A stretch of DNA of 64,000 nucleotides from Streptomyces achromogenes (GCF_030816715.1 NZ_JAUSYH010000001.1:6138001-6202000), one strand, 5' to 3'. Positions 8,541 to 18,279 are shown, counted from the stretch's first letter. Translations and numbers: made by a program. Notes: generated from the letters alone by a model not told the origin.

Positions 8541-9491
8541 TACGCCTTCGCAGAACAGCCGCAGGCTGCGCCACCCCTCCTCCACCGGCATCCCGCCCGC
8601 CAGCGGATGCAGGACGAGGTTGTCGAGCCCCTGCGCCACGCACGCGTCGGGCGTGAGGATCCGGTACACGCCCTCCTCCCGCAGCTCCGCCACCGTCTTC
8701 GCCCCCGACTTCACCGCCGAACGGATCTCCCCCGACTGCCAGGAGGCGTAGATCCGCGCCTCGTGCAGGAACCGCTCGCCGTACTCGGCCCACGCCCGGT
8801 CCGGATCCTCGGCGACATGCAGCAGAGGCGTCTCGGCCCCCGGCATCATCGTCCAGCCTTCGGTCCCGTACTCGTTCAGCCGCTCCTTGTAGTACGCCTC
8901 CAGCTCCGGCAGATGGGCGCTGGGGAAGAACGGCAGCCCGAGCCGCGCGGCCCGGCGGGCGGCGGCCTTCGACGATCCGCCCACCAGCAACAGGGGGTGC
9001 GGATCGGTCGCCGGGCGGGGGGTGACCCGTACCGTACGGCCCCGGTACTCGAACTCCTCGCCGGTCCAGGCCTTCAGCACGGTCTCCAGCAGCTCGTCCT
9101 GGAGCCGCCCCCGCCGCTTCCAGTCCACTCCGGCCCGGACGTACTCCTCCGGCCGGTAGCCGATGCCGGCGACCGTGACCAGCCGGCCGCCGCTCAGCAG
9201 GTCCAGCACCGCGATGTCCTCGGCCAGCCGCAGCGGGTCGTGCAGCGGCCCGATGACGGCCGAGACGGTCACCGTCAGCCGTCGCGTCGCCCCGAGCACC
9301 GCGCCCGCGAAGACGAAGGGCGACGGCAGCCAGTTGTTCTCGACGCCGTGATGCTCCTCGGTCTGTACGAGGGTGACCCCGTGCCGGTCCGCGTACGCGG
9401 CCATCTCCAGCGCCGCCCGGTAGCGGACGCCCAGCTCGGCCGGGGTCGCACCGGGGGCGACGAGGTTGAATCGGACGACGGTGACGGGCAT
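8520..9491 (-). CDS. LLM-class flavin-dependent oxidoreductase
   Basis: A 323-residue luciferase-like TIM-barrel protein. It begins MPVTVVRFNLVAPG and contains the bacterial luciferase/F420-family pattern VQTEEHHGVENNWLPSPFVFAGAV interrupted into a strand-helix layout, PLRLAEDIAVLDLLSGGRL, GYRPEEY and PLLLVGGSSKAAARRAARLG for the phosphate-binding part. FMN or F420 as cofactor cannot be decided. The start at 9491 is preferred: a GGGGG tract lies 6-11 bases upstream, whereas an upstream in-frame start at 9614 adds a non-family tail. It is probably monocistronic. Confidence 0.88.
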   Translation of the reverse strand: MPVTVVRFNLVAPGATPAELGVRYRAALEMAAYADRHGVTLVQTEEHHGVENNWLPSPFVFAGAVLGATRRLTVTVSAVIGPLHDPLRLAEDIAVLDLLSGGRLVTVAGIGYRPEEYVRAGVDWKRRGRLQDELLETVLKAWTGEEFEYRGRTVRVTPRPATDPHPLLLVGGSSKAAARRAARLGLPFFPSAHLPELEAYYKERLNEYGTEGWTMMPGAETPLLHVAEDPDRAWAEYGERFLHEARIYASWQSGEIRSAVKSGAKTVAELREEGVYRILTPDACVAQGLDNLVLHPLAGGMPVEEGWRSLRLFCEGVLPRLGG

Positions 9492-9694
9492 GGAGGGACC
9501 CCCTTCGGCGGATGTGAGGGACCGTAGCTGACGGGGTGTCAGATGGCCATGGGCCGGGACGGCCCGACCCACGAGCACCGGTCGGGTGCCGCCCCCTCGT
9601 GCCCATCGGCCCACAGGGAGAGGCCGGAGGAGGGCGGCCCGACGCGCGGCCGGGCCGCCGCCCGCCCCGGTCGGGAGGGGTCACGCATACTGGC

Positions 9695-10915
9695 ATGGTT
9701 ATGGAAACCGTCATCCTTGCTGTAGTCATCGCCGTGGTCGTGCTCGCAGTGCTCGGCGGGCTGGTCGTCGGCAGCCGGCGGAAGAAGCCGCTGCCCCCGC
9801 CGCCCCCCGCAGCGCCCGACATCACCGCCCCTCCGGCCGAACCGCACGTCGGCGACGAGGCCGAGACGCCGCGCGACGAACCGCGCCGCACGATCGAGGA
9901 GGTGGATCTTCCCGACGGCGGCTCGACCGGCACCGCCGTCGAGGAACCCCCCGTCGTCCCCCCTCTCGAGGTTCCCGAACTCGAGGTCCCGGAGCCCACC
10001 GAGGGGCGGCTGGTGCGTCTGCGCGCCCGCCTCTCCCGCTCCCAGAACGCCCTGGGCAAGGGGCTCCTCACGCTGCTCTCGCGTGAGCACCTCGACGACG
10101 ACACCTGGGAGGAGATCGAGGACACGCTGCTCACCGCCGACGTCGGCGTGGCTCCCACCCAGGAACTGGTCGAGCGGCTGCGCGAGCGCGTGAGGGTGCT
10201 CGGCACCCGCACCCCCGAGGAGCTGCGCGCGCTGCTGCGCGAGGAGCTGCTCAAGCTGGTCGGCACCGAGGTCGACCGCACCGTGAAGACCGAGCCCGAC
10301 GACCGCAAGCCGGGCATCGTGATGGTCGTCGGCGTCAACGGCACCGGCAAGACCACCACCACCGGCAAGCTCGCGCGCGTGCTCGTGGCCGACGGGCGCA
10401 CCGTCGTGCTGGGCGCCGCCGACACGTTCCGCGCCGCCGCCGCCGACCAGCTCCAGACCTGGGGCGAGCGGGTCGGCGCGCACACGGTGCGCGGTCCCGA
10501 GGCCGGCGACCCCGCCTCCGTCGCGTTCGACGCGGTGAAGGAGGGCAAGGAGATGGGGGTCGACGTCGTCCTCATCGACACCGCCGGCCGCCTCCACACC
10601 AAGACGGGCCTGATGGACGAGCTCGGCAAGGTCAAGCGGGTCGTCGAGAAGCACGCCCCGCTGGACGAGGTGCTGCTCGTGCTCGACGCCACCACCGGGC
10701 AGAACGGGCTCGTCCAGGCCAGGGTCTTCGCCGAGGTCGTCGACATCACCGGCATCGTGCTGACCAAGCTGGACGGCACGGCGAAGGGCGGCATCGTGGT
10801 CGCGGTCCAGCGCGAGCTGGGCGTCCCCGTCAAGCTGGTCGGACTCGGCGAGGGGGCGGACGACCTCGCGCCGTTTGAGCCGGAGGCCTTCGTCGATGCC
10901 CTTATCGGGGACTGA
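9695..10915 (+). CDS. ftsY: Signal recognition particle receptor FtsY
   Basis: About 406 residues. One N-terminal hydrophobic helix (VILAVVIAVVVLAVLGGLVVG) anchors it in the membrane, as in actinobacterial FtsY, followed by a Pro/Glu-rich acidic A domain. The NG GTPase domain follows with G1 GVNGTGKTTTTGKLA, DTFRAAA, DTAGRLHTK and TKLDGTAKGG. It receives Ffh-ribosome complexes and hands them to SecYEG; its partner ffh is in this window at 18400. Two ATGs, at 9695 and 9701, are both possible; GGGAGGGG at 9673-9680 favours 9695. Confidence 0.95.
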   Translation: MVMETVILAVVIAVVVLAVLGGLVVGSRRKKPLPPPPPAAPDITAPPAEPHVGDEAETPRDEPRRTIEEVDLPDGGSTGTAVEEPPVVPPLEVPELEVPEPTEGRLVRLRARLSRSQNALGKGLLTLLSREHLDDDTWEEIEDTLLTADVGVAPTQELVERLRERVRVLGTRTPEELRALLREELLKLVGTEVDRTVKTEPDDRKPGIVMVVGVNGTGKTTTTGKLARVLVADGRTVVLGAADTFRAAAADQLQTWGERVGAHTVRGPEAGDPASVAFDAVKEGKEMGVDVVLIDTAGRLHTKTGLMDELGKVKRVVEKHAPLDEVLLVLDATTGQNGLVQARVFAEVVDITGIVLTKLDGTAKGGIVVAVQRELGVPVKLVGLGEGADDLAPFEPEAFVDALIGD

Positions 10916-10980
10916 CCGGCCCGTACCGCAGGGGTCGCGTACCGCAGACGGTGTGCCGCACGGCGCGCCGGGGCACGGGA

Positions 10981-11019
10981 GAAGCGCCCGCTCCGAGGTG
11001 CAGTCGGAGCGGGCGCTTC
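10981..11019 (+). terminator. Strong terminator after ftsY
   Basis: GAAGCGCCCGCTCCGA (10981-10996) and TCGGAGCGGGCGCTTC (11004-11019) form a perfect 16-bp stem with a 7-base loop. It lies between the convergent ftsY and primase-like genes and may serve both. Confidence 0.9.
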
Positions 11020-11136
11020 GCCGTGTACGTCACCGAACCCGTGCGGGGAGGGCCGCTCCCGTGGCGCCCGGCGGTCCCGCGAGGTGCTGAGCGGCCCCTC
11101 GGCAGGGGCCGTCAAGCGGCGTCAGGAGGGGCGGCG

Positions 11137-11826
11137 TCAGGCGGTGCGCCCGAGCGTCTCCCGCGGGTCCTGGGCGCGTGACCGGTGGGCCAGGTACGCC
11201 AGTGTCCCCAGCAGCAGCCGGGCCTCCGGCGGGCGGGTCGCCGAGTCCAGCGCGGGCGGGCGCAGCCAGCGCACCGGGCCGAGGCCGCCGCGGTCGGAGG
11301 GCGGGGCCGTGATGAACGCGCCGGGGCCGAGGCCGCGCAGGTCGAGGGCGGCCGGATCGTCCCAGCCCATCCGGTAGAGCAGGTCCGTCAGCTCGGCGGC
11401 GGCGCCGGGAGCGACGAAGAACTGGGTGCGGCCCTCGGGTGTGGCGATGACCGGGCCGAGAGGCAGGCCCATGCGCTCGAGGCGGACCAGGGCGCGCCGC
11501 CCGGCGGGCTCGGGGACGTCCAGCACGTCGAACGCGCGTCCGACGGGCAGCATCACCGCGGCGCCCGGGAACCCGCCCCACGTCCGGCCCACGTCGTCGA
11601 GCGTGGCGCCGGCCGGCACGCGCGGGGCGAACTCCAGGGGGTGCGCCCCCGGTTCGCGGCACCCGGAGCGCCCGCAGGAGCAGACGCCGGCCGCGGCCCG
11701 CGCGCCGGGCACCGCGTCCCAGCCCCACAGTCCCGTGAACTCGGCGACGGCGGTGCACTCGGACGAGCGACCGCGCCTGCGCGCGCCGGAGCGGATCTCG
11801 CGGATGCCGCCGATCGTGAAGCCCAT
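11137..11826 (-). CDS. Prim-pol-like (bifunctional DNA primase/polymerase N-terminal) protein
   Basis: A 229-residue protein that in streptomycetes is annotated as a bifunctional DNA primase/polymerase domain protein. The visible layout is a Cys cluster (VCSCGRSGCREPG-AHP) near 48-62, then a hydrophobic strand FDVLDVPEPAGRRAL and the segment TPEGRTQFFVAPG. The usual catalytic Asp/His set of AEP primases is not clearly present, so enzymatic activity is uncertain. Start ATG at 11826 has GGAGGGGG directly upstream. It converges with ftsY and its function in the cell is unknown. Confidence 0.7.
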   Translation of the reverse strand: MGFTIGGIREIRSGARRRGRSSECTAVAEFTGLWGWDAVPGARAAAGVCSCGRSGCREPGAHPLEFAPRVPAGATLDDVGRTWGGFPGAAVMLPVGRAFDVLDVPEPAGRRALVRLERMGLPLGPVIATPEGRTQFFVAPGAAAELTDLLYRMGWDDPAALDLRGLGPGAFITAPPSDRGGLGPVRWLRPPALDSATRPPEARLLLGTLAYLAHRSRAQDPRETLGRTA

Positions 11827-12273
11827 GCCCCCTCCAACGGGTCCTACGCGCCGCTGGTTACGCAGCGGTCGAGCACCGTGACTCTGTGTGCTTCCGCTTC
11901 CCCGGTACCGCCCGATCCAGGCAGCTCCCGGGAGCGCCGCGGGTGGTGGGCTCGGCTCCGCGCGCCCCTGAGTGCTTCGCTCCGCTCACCCCTGGCTGTT
12001 CTCTGTCAAGTGAATCGCGTACGGGTCACCGGGAGTTCATCCGAAGGGGTGGCGAATGGTGGCGTTTCCGGGATCGCCGTGGCTGGGACCGTGATCGTAG
12101 GATTACTTTGAGTAGGCGGGTCCTGTGGGTGCTTGCGCTCGTGGGTATGCCGGGGGCAAGTCGGGTTTCCGTTCGAAGGGTGACAAGTGCCGTACGGCGG
12201 GCCCTATTTACCGGCATTCTGATAAGGCTTGGCGCACTCAGTGACAAGTGGTCTCAGGGATGGGGGCGTTCCA
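11827..12273. other. Long intergenic region upstream of nsdA
   Basis: 447 bases between the divergent prim-pol-like gene and nsdA. No credible gene is visible. It includes a relatively AT-rich patch around 12085-12125 (GATCGTAGGATTACTTTGAG) and another at 12205-12225 (ATTTACCGGCATTCTGATAA) which may hold the nsdA promoter. I cannot assign boxes with confidence. Confidence 0.35.
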
Positions 12274-13758
12274 GTGAGCGGCAACGGCGGAAGCGGGAAC
12301 AACGCTGCGGGCGCGGACAGGCGCCCGAACGAGCTGCTCACCTCGTGGTTCGTGCGGAGCGGCTGGTCGAAGGGCGAACTCGCACGTCAAGTCAACCGCC
12401 GGGCACGCCAGTTGGGTGCCAACCACATCTCCACCGACACCTCGCGCGTGCGCCGCTGGCTGGACGGCGAGAACCCCCGCGAGCCCATCCCCAGGATCCT
12501 CTCCGAGCTGTTCTCCGAGCGGTTCGGCTGCGTCGTCTCGGTCGAGGACCTCGGACTGCGCGCGGCCCGGCAGGTGCCCTCCGCGACCGGCGTCGACCTG
12601 CCGTGGACGGCCCCGCAGACGGTGGCCCAGCTCAGCGAGTTCTCGCGCAGCGACCTGATGCTGGCGCGCCGCGGCTTCCTCGGGACGTCGCTGGCCCTGT
12701 GCGCGGGGCCGTCCCTCATCGAGCCGATGCAGCGTTGGCTGGTCCCCTCGCCGCCCGCCCCGATCGAGGAGCCGGAGTCGGTGCCGACCAGCCGGGCCCG
12801 CGGCCGGCTCTCCCGGCCCGAGCTGGACCTGCTGGAGTCCACCACCGTGATGTTCCGGCAGTGGGACGCCCAGTGCGGCGGCGGCCTGCGCCGCAAGGCG
12901 GTCGTCGGGCAGCTGCACGAGGTGACCGACCTGCTCCAGGAGCCCCAGCCCGAGTCCACCTCGCGCCGGCTCTTCAAGGTCGCCGCCGAGCTGGCCGAGC
13001 TCGCCGGCTGGATGAGCTACGACGTGGGGCTCCAGCCGACCGCGCAGAAGTACTTCGTCCTGGCCCTGCACGCGGCCAAGGAGGCCGGCGACCGGCCGCT
13101 CGGCAGCTACGTGCTGTCGAGCATGAGCCGCCAGATGATCCACCTCGGCCGGCCGGAGGACGCGCTGGAGCTGATCCACCTCGCCCAGTACGGCAGCCGG
13201 GACTGCGCCGGCCCGCGCACCCAGTCCATGCTGTATGCGATGGAGGCCCGCGCCTACGCCAACATGGGCCAGCCCGGCCGGTGCAAGCGCGCCGTCCGGA
13301 TGGCCGAGGACACCTTCGCCGAGACCGACGAGTGGGACGAGCCGGACCCGGACTGGATCCGCTTCTTCTCCGAGGCAGAGCTGTACGGGGAGAACAGCCA
13401 CTCCTTCCGCGACCTCGCCTACGTCGCCGGCCGAAGCCCCGCCTACGCCTCACTGGCCGAGCCCCTGATGCGGCGGGCCGTCGAACTGTTCGCCGGCGAC
13501 GGCGACCACCAGCGCTCGTTTGTGCTGAACCTGATCGGCATGGCCACGGTGCACCTGCTGCAGCGCGAGCCCGAGCAGAGCACCGTTCTCGCCACGCAGG
13601 CCATGAAGGAGGCCAAGAAGGTGCGCTCCGAGCGCGTCAACACTCGTATCCGAAAGACGGTCGACAGCGCCGTACGCGATTTCGGGGATCTCTCCGAGGT
13701 CGTGGACCTGACCGAGCGGCTCACCGTCGAGCTGCCGGAGACGGCCGAAGCGGTCTGA
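12274..13758 (+). CDS. nsdA: NsdA, negative regulator of differentiation and antibiotic production
   Basis: A 494-residue soluble protein with an N-terminal helix-turn-helix-like region (WSKGELARQVNRRARQLG then RVRRWLDGENPREPIPRI, residues about 30-80) and an alpha-helical, TPR-like C-terminal half. I recognise it as NsdA (S. coelicolor SCO5582, from memory), whose disruption increases sporulation and antibiotic output. Its position upstream of amtB-glnK-glnD matches the known Streptomyces order. The GTG at 12274 is chosen because a GGGATGGGGG site precedes it; GTG at 12241 and TTG at 12229 are alternatives that give about 505-509 residues. Confidence 0.9.
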   Translation: MSGNGGSGNNAAGADRRPNELLTSWFVRSGWSKGELARQVNRRARQLGANHISTDTSRVRRWLDGENPREPIPRILSELFSERFGCVVSVEDLGLRAARQVPSATGVDLPWTAPQTVAQLSEFSRSDLMLARRGFLGTSLALCAGPSLIEPMQRWLVPSPPAPIEEPESVPTSRARGRLSRPELDLLESTTVMFRQWDAQCGGGLRRKAVVGQLHEVTDLLQEPQPESTSRRLFKVAAELAELAGWMSYDVGLQPTAQKYFVLALHAAKEAGDRPLGSYVLSSMSRQMIHLGRPEDALELIHLAQYGSRDCAGPRTQSMLYAMEARAYANMGQPGRCKRAVRMAEDTFAETDEWDEPDPDWIRFFSEAELYGENSHSFRDLAYVAGRSPAYASLAEPLMRRAVELFAGDGDHQRSFVLNLIGMATVHLLQREPEQSTVLATQAMKEAKKVRSERVNTRIRKTVDSAVRDFGDLSEVVDLTERLTVELPETAEAV

Positions 13759-14117
13759 TCCACCCCGCCCGACCGGCCGCCGGCAGCGGTCCACCGGGCG
13801 AAACCCCAGAACCCCGGCCGCGGCCGGTCCTCCCGAACCGCCCGACTCGGCTCCCCCATGCCAGGTCATCGGAAGGCCGACCGCGGCCGGTTTCCTTCCT
13901 TCAGTGAAGGTTGCGCCACCATAACGATCCGCTCGTCGAACATCAGCCAGTTCACCGAGGCGTAACGCACGCGGCACCTTCGTCACGGCGGCGAAACAAC
14001 GAGGGGCGTCCACCGAAACGGCGCTGCGCGAATCTCATGGCGCATAACCGGCCCACCCCTCACGAACCCGATCTGGTTTCGCCCGCACGGGGCCGTACCT
14101 ACGACGAGGAGACGCCG
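13759..14117. other. Intergenic region carrying the amtB operon control region
   Basis: 359 bases between nsdA and amtB. Apart from the two GlnR-type boxes described separately, the first 90 bases are GC-rich with short inverted repeats that may terminate nsdA. No gene is visible. Confidence 0.5.
13950..13997 (+). promoter_or_regulatory. Two GlnR-type operator boxes upstream of amtB
   Basis: GTTCAC-N6-GTAAC (13950-13966) and GTCAC-N6-GAAAC (13982-13997) both fit the known actinobacterial GlnR half-site pattern gTnAC-N6-GaAAC, with the half-sites one helical turn (11 bases) apart. GlnR activates amtB-glnK-glnD under nitrogen limitation in S. coelicolor, so the position about 120 bases before the amtB start is as expected. 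Confidence 0.75.
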
Positions 14118-15461
14118 ATGGCAGCAGCCATCACGCTTGCCGCGGAGGCACCCAAGCTGTCCTCCGCGAACACAGGCTTCATGCTCATCTGTTCCGCCCT
14201 GGTGCTGATCATGACCCCGGGCCTCGCCTTCTTCTACGGAGGCATGGTCCGGGTCAAAAGCACGCTGAACATGCTGATGATGAGCTTCATCAGCATCGGG
14301 ATCGTCACCATCCTGTGGGTGTTGTACGGCTTCTCGCTCGCCTTCGGGACCGACTCCGGAAGCCTCATCGGCTGGAACTCCGACTGGCTCGGTCTCAGCA
14401 ACATCGGCCTGACGGAGCTGTGGGACGGTTACACCATCCCGATCTTCGTGTTCATGGTCTTCCAGATGATGTTCGCGATCATCACGCCCGCCCTGATCAG
14501 CGGTGCGCTCGCCGACCGCGTCAAGTTCTCCGCCTGGGCGCTGTTCGTCGCCCTGTGGGCCACGGTCGTCTACTTCCCGGTCGCGCACTGGGTCTGGGGC
14601 GCCGGCGGCTGGGCCTTCGAGCTCGGCGTCATCGACTTCGCCGGCGGTACGGCCGTGCACATCAACGCCGGTGCCGCGGCCCTCGGCGTGATCCTCGTCA
14701 TCGGCAAGCGCGTCGGGTTCAAGAAGGACCCGATGCGCCCGCACAGCCTGCCGCTGGTCATGCTCGGCGCCGGTCTGCTGTGGTTCGGCTGGTTCGGCTT
14801 CAACGCCGGCTCGTGGCTCGGCAACGACGACGGCGTCGGCGCGCTGATGTTCGTCAACACGCAGGTCGCCACCGCCGCCGCCATGCTGGCCTGGCTCATC
14901 TACGAGAAGATCCGCCACGGCGCGTTCACCACGCTGGGCGCCGCCTCCGGCGCGGTCGCCGGTCTGGTCGCCATCACCCCCTCGGGCGGAGCGGTCTCCC
15001 CGCTCGGCGCGATCGCCGTCGGCGCCATCGCCGGTCTGCTCTGCGCCATGGCCGTCGGCCTGAAGTACAAGTTCGGTTACGACGACTCGCTCGACGTCGT
15101 CGGCGTCCACCTCGTCGGCGGTGTCATCGGCTCCCTCCTGATCGGCTTCTTCGCCACCGGCAAGGGCCAGTCCACCGCGACCGGCGTCTTCTACGGCGAC
15201 CACTCGTGGGACCAGCTGTGGAAGCAGTGCGCCGGTGTCTTCGCGGTGCTCGCCTACTCGCTGGTGGTCTCCGCGGTCCTCGCCTTCCTCCTCGACAAGA
15301 CCATCGGCATGCGGGTCTCCGAGGACGACGAGATCGCCGGCATCGACCAGGCCGAGCACGCCGAGACCGCATACGACTTCAGCGGGGCCGGCGGTGGCGC
15401 CGCCCGCACGACCGCCCTCCCGACCGCCGTCGCCGGGGCGAGCAAGAAGGTGGACGCATGA
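14118..15461 (+). CDS. amtB: Ammonium transporter AmtB
   Basis: A 447-residue Amt/Rh channel with 11 predicted transmembrane helices. Family motifs include PGLAFFYGGMVR in helix 1, DFAGGTAVHINAG (the Amt signature with a pore-lining His) and GAGLLWFGWFGFNAGS. It conducts ammonium across the plasma membrane and is blocked by GlnK. The ATG at 14118 follows GAGGAG; an earlier in-frame start at 13911 would run through the GlnR boxes and is rejected. Its stop overlaps the glnK start by four bases. Confidence 0.96.
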   Translation: MAAAITLAAEAPKLSSANTGFMLICSALVLIMTPGLAFFYGGMVRVKSTLNMLMMSFISIGIVTILWVLYGFSLAFGTDSGSLIGWNSDWLGLSNIGLTELWDGYTIPIFVFMVFQMMFAIITPALISGALADRVKFSAWALFVALWATVVYFPVAHWVWGAGGWAFELGVIDFAGGTAVHINAGAAALGVILVIGKRVGFKKDPMRPHSLPLVMLGAGLLWFGWFGFNAGSWLGNDDGVGALMFVNTQVATAAAMLAWLIYEKIRHGAFTTLGAASGAVAGLVAITPSGGAVSPLGAIAVGAIAGLLCAMAVGLKYKFGYDDSLDVVGVHLVGGVIGSLLIGFFATGKGQSTATGVFYGDHSWDQLWKQCAGVFAVLAYSLVVSAVLAFLLDKTIGMRVSEDDEIAGIDQAEHAETAYDFSGAGGGAARTTALPTAVAGASKKVDA

Positions 15462-15796
15462 AGCTCATCACCGCCGTCGTCAAGCCCCACCGGCTCGACG
15501 AGATCAAGGAAGCCCTGCAGGCCTTCGGCGTGCACGGACTGACGGTCACCGAGGCAAGCGGCTACGGTCGTCAGCGGGGACACACCGAGGTCTACCGCGG
15601 CGCCGAGTACACGGTCGACCTGGTCCCCAAGATCCGCATCGAGGTGCTGGCCGAGGACGACGACGCCGAGCAGCTGATCGACGTCATCGTCAAGGCGGCC
15701 CGCACCGGCAAGATCGGTGACGGCAAGGTCTGGTCCCTCCCGGTCGAGACCGCCGTACGGGTCCGCACCGGCGAGCGCGGCCCGGACGCGCTCTGA
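15458..15796 (+). CDS. glnK: PII signalling protein GlnK
   Basis: A 112-residue PII protein. The T-loop RGAEYTVDLVPK carries Tyr51, the residue modified by GlnD, and the B-loop TGKIGDGKVW binds ATP. The ATG overlaps the amtB stop (ATGA), so the two are translationally coupled. In S. coelicolor GlnK is adenylylated rather than uridylylated at Tyr51 (from memory). It senses 2-oxoglutarate and ATP/ADP and gates AmtB. Confidence 0.97.
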   Translation: MKLITAVVKPHRLDEIKEALQAFGVHGLTVTEASGYGRQRGHTEVYRGAEYTVDLVPKIRIEVLAEDDDAEQLIDVIVKAARTGKIGDGKVWSLPVETAVRVRTGERGPDAL

Positions 15797-15822
15797 CGGC
15801 AGAAGAGAACAGGAGTCGCTGG

Positions 15823-18279
15823 GTGACGAGTACGGACGTGCGCAAGGATGCAGAGGACTCGGGACCCAGCGGCTACGCGGCGGCCCGGCTGCGCCTCCTC
15901 ACCGAGGAGGCGCAGTCCGGGCCGCCGCGCCGTGCGGCCCTCGCCGAACTGACCGACGACTGGCTGGCCGGACTCTTCACCGCCGGCGCCGAGGAACTGA
16001 GGGGCGTCTCCCTGGTCGCCGTCGGCGGCTACGGCCGCGGCGAGCTCTCCCCGCGCAGCGACCTCGACCTGCTGCTGCTGCACGACGGCGCCGACACCAA
16101 GACCGTCGCCGCCCTCGCCGACCGCCTCTGGTACCCCGTCTGGGACCTGGGTCTCGCCCTCGACCACTCCGTCCGCACCCCGGCGGAGGCCCGCAAGACC
16201 GCCGGCGAGGACCTCAAGGTCCAGCTCGGCCTGCTGGACGCCCGCCACCTCGCCGGCGACCTCGGCCTCACCGCGGGACTGCGGACGTCCGTCCTCGCCG
16301 ACTGGCGCAACCAGGCGCCCAGGCGCCTGCCCGAACTCCAGGAACTGTGCGCCGAGCGCGCCGAGCGCCAGGGCGAGCTGCAGTACCTCCTGGAACCCGA
16401 CCTGAAGGAGGCGCGCGGCGGACTGCGGGACGCCACCGCGCTGCGCGCCGTCGCCGCCTCCTGGCTGGCCGACGCGCCCCGTGAGGGGCTCGCCGACGCC
16501 CGCCGCCGGCTCCTCGACGTACGCGACGCCCTGCACCTGGCCACCGGCCGCGCCACCGACCGCCTCGCGCTCCAGGAGCAGGACCAGGTGGCCGTCGAGC
16601 TGGACCTGCTGGACGCCGACACCCTCCTGCGGCAGGTGTACGAGGCCGCGCGCGTCATCTCGTACGCGAGCGACGTCACCTGGCGCGAGGTCGGACGCGT
16701 CCTGCGCTCGCGCGCCGTGCGGCCCCGGCTGCGCGCCATGCTCGGGGGCGGGAAGCCCGCGCCCGAGCGGTCTCCGCTGGCCGAAGGGGTCGTCGAGCAG
16801 GACGGCGAGGTGGTGCTCGCCCGCGCCGCCCGCCCCGAACGCGACCCCGTGCTCCCGCTGCGCGCCGCGGCCGCCGCCGCACAGGCCGGCCTGCCGCTGT
16901 CCCTGCACGCCGTGCGGCGCCTCGCCGCCACCGTGCGCCCGCTGCCCACGCCGTGGCCCGCCGAGGCCCGCGAGCAGCTGGTGACCCTGCTCGGCTCCGG
17001 TCAGCCGACCGTCGAGGTCTGGGAGGCGCTGGAGGCCGAGGGGCTGATCACGCAGCTGCTGCCCGACTGGGAGCGGGTCCGCTGCCGGCCGCAGCGCAAC
17101 GCCGTGCACATCTGGACCGTCGACCGGCACCTCATCGAGACCGCCGTGCGCGCCTCCGAGTTCACCCGCCGCGTCCACCGGCCCGACCTTCTGCTGGTCG
17201 CCGCGCTGCTGCACGACATCGGCAAGGGCTGGCCCGGCGACCACTCGGTGGCCGGCGAGATCATCGCCAAGGACGTGGCCGCCCGCATCGGCTTCGACCG
17301 CGCCGACGTCAACGTGCTGGCCGCCCTCGTCCGCCACCATCTGCTGCTCGTCGACACGGCCACCCGGCGCGACCTGGAGGACCCGGCCACCGTGCGCGCG
17401 GTCGCCGACGCGGTCGGCTCGCAGGGCACGCTGGAACTGCTGCACGCCCTCACCGAGGCGGACGCGCTGGCCACCGGGCCCGCCGCCTGGTCGTCCTGGC
17501 GGGGTTCGCTCGTGGCGGACCTGGTCAAACGGGTCGCGGCGGTCCTCGCCGGCAACGAACCGGAGGAGCCCGACGACACCGCGCCCACCGCCGAGCAGGA
17601 ACGCCTCGCCATCGAGGCGATCGCCACGGGCAGCCCGGTGCTCTCCCTGCGGGCCCAGACCGAGACGCCCGCAGATACCGCGGGGGAGCAGCCGGCCGGC
17701 GACCCCGAGCCGCTCGGCGTGGAGCTGCTCATCGCCGTGCCCGACCAGGCGGGCGTGCTGCCCGCGGTGGCCGGCGTCCTCGCCGTGCACCGGCTGACCG
17801 TACGCACCGCCGAACTGCGCTCCCAGGACCTCCCGGACGGCGTCGACGGCTCGGTCCTGCTGCTGAACTGGCGGGTCGCCGCCGAGTACGGCTCGCTGCC
17901 CCAGGCGGCCCGGCTGCGCGCCGACCTCGTACGGGCCCTCGACGGCTCGCTGGACATCGCCGGACGGCTCGCGGAACGCGACGCCGCCTACCCGCGCAGG
18001 CGGGGCGTGGTCGCCCCGCCGCCGCGCGTGGCGGTGGCCTCCGCGGCCTCCCGGCACGCCACCGTCATCGAGGTGCGCGCCCAGGACGCGCCGGGGCTGC
18101 TGTTCCGCATCGGCCGGGCGCTGGAGGACGAGGGCCTGCGGGTGCGCAGCATGCACGTCTCCACCCTCGGCGCGAACGCCGTGGACGCCTTCTACGTCAC
18201 CGGAACGGACGGCGCGCCCCTGCCGGGCGACGAGGCCGTCGCCGTCGCCCGGAAGCTGGAGGAGACGCTGCGGGCGTGA
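15823..18279 (+). CDS. glnD: PII nucleotidyltransferase GlnD
   Basis: An 818-residue protein. The nucleotidyltransferase motif GGYGRGELSPRSDLDLLLL with its DxD pair is near residues 67-85. The HD phosphohydrolase domain with LLHDIGKGWPGDHS is near 460-475. Two C-terminal ACT domains (from about 640 and 745) bind glutamine. It modifies and demodifies GlnK. The GTG at 15823 has AGGAG upstream and sits 26 bases after glnK, in the same operon. Family knowledge says Streptomyces GlnD acts as an adenylyltransferase. Confidence 0.95.
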   Translation: MTSTDVRKDAEDSGPSGYAAARLRLLTEEAQSGPPRRAALAELTDDWLAGLFTAGAEELRGVSLVAVGGYGRGELSPRSDLDLLLLHDGADTKTVAALADRLWYPVWDLGLALDHSVRTPAEARKTAGEDLKVQLGLLDARHLAGDLGLTAGLRTSVLADWRNQAPRRLPELQELCAERAERQGELQYLLEPDLKEARGGLRDATALRAVAASWLADAPREGLADARRRLLDVRDALHLATGRATDRLALQEQDQVAVELDLLDADTLLRQVYEAARVISYASDVTWREVGRVLRSRAVRPRLRAMLGGGKPAPERSPLAEGVVEQDGEVVLARAARPERDPVLPLRAAAAAAQAGLPLSLHAVRRLAATVRPLPTPWPAEAREQLVTLLGSGQPTVEVWEALEAEGLITQLLPDWERVRCRPQRNAVHIWTVDRHLIETAVRASEFTRRVHRPDLLLVAALLHDIGKGWPGDHSVAGEIIAKDVAARIGFDRADVNVLAALVRHHLLLVDTATRRDLEDPATVRAVADAVGSQGTLELLHALTEADALATGPAAWSSWRGSLVADLVKRVAAVLAGNEPEEPDDTAPTAEQERLAIEAIATGSPVLSLRAQTETPADTAGEQPAGDPEPLGVELLIAVPDQAGVLPAVAGVLAVHRLTVRTAELRSQDLPDGVDGSVLLLNWRVAAEYGSLPQAARLRADLVRALDGSLDIAGRLAERDAAYPRRRGVVAPPPRVAVASAASRHATVIEVRAQDAPGLLFRIGRALEDEGLRVRSMHVSTLGANAVDAFYVTGTDGAPLPGDEAVAVARKLEETLRA

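Noticed and set aside
8326..11115. 929-codon leftward frame spanning the LLM gene and ftsY
   Set aside because: Ser/Arg/Pro-rich mirror of ftsY and out of frame with the LLM gene; not coding.
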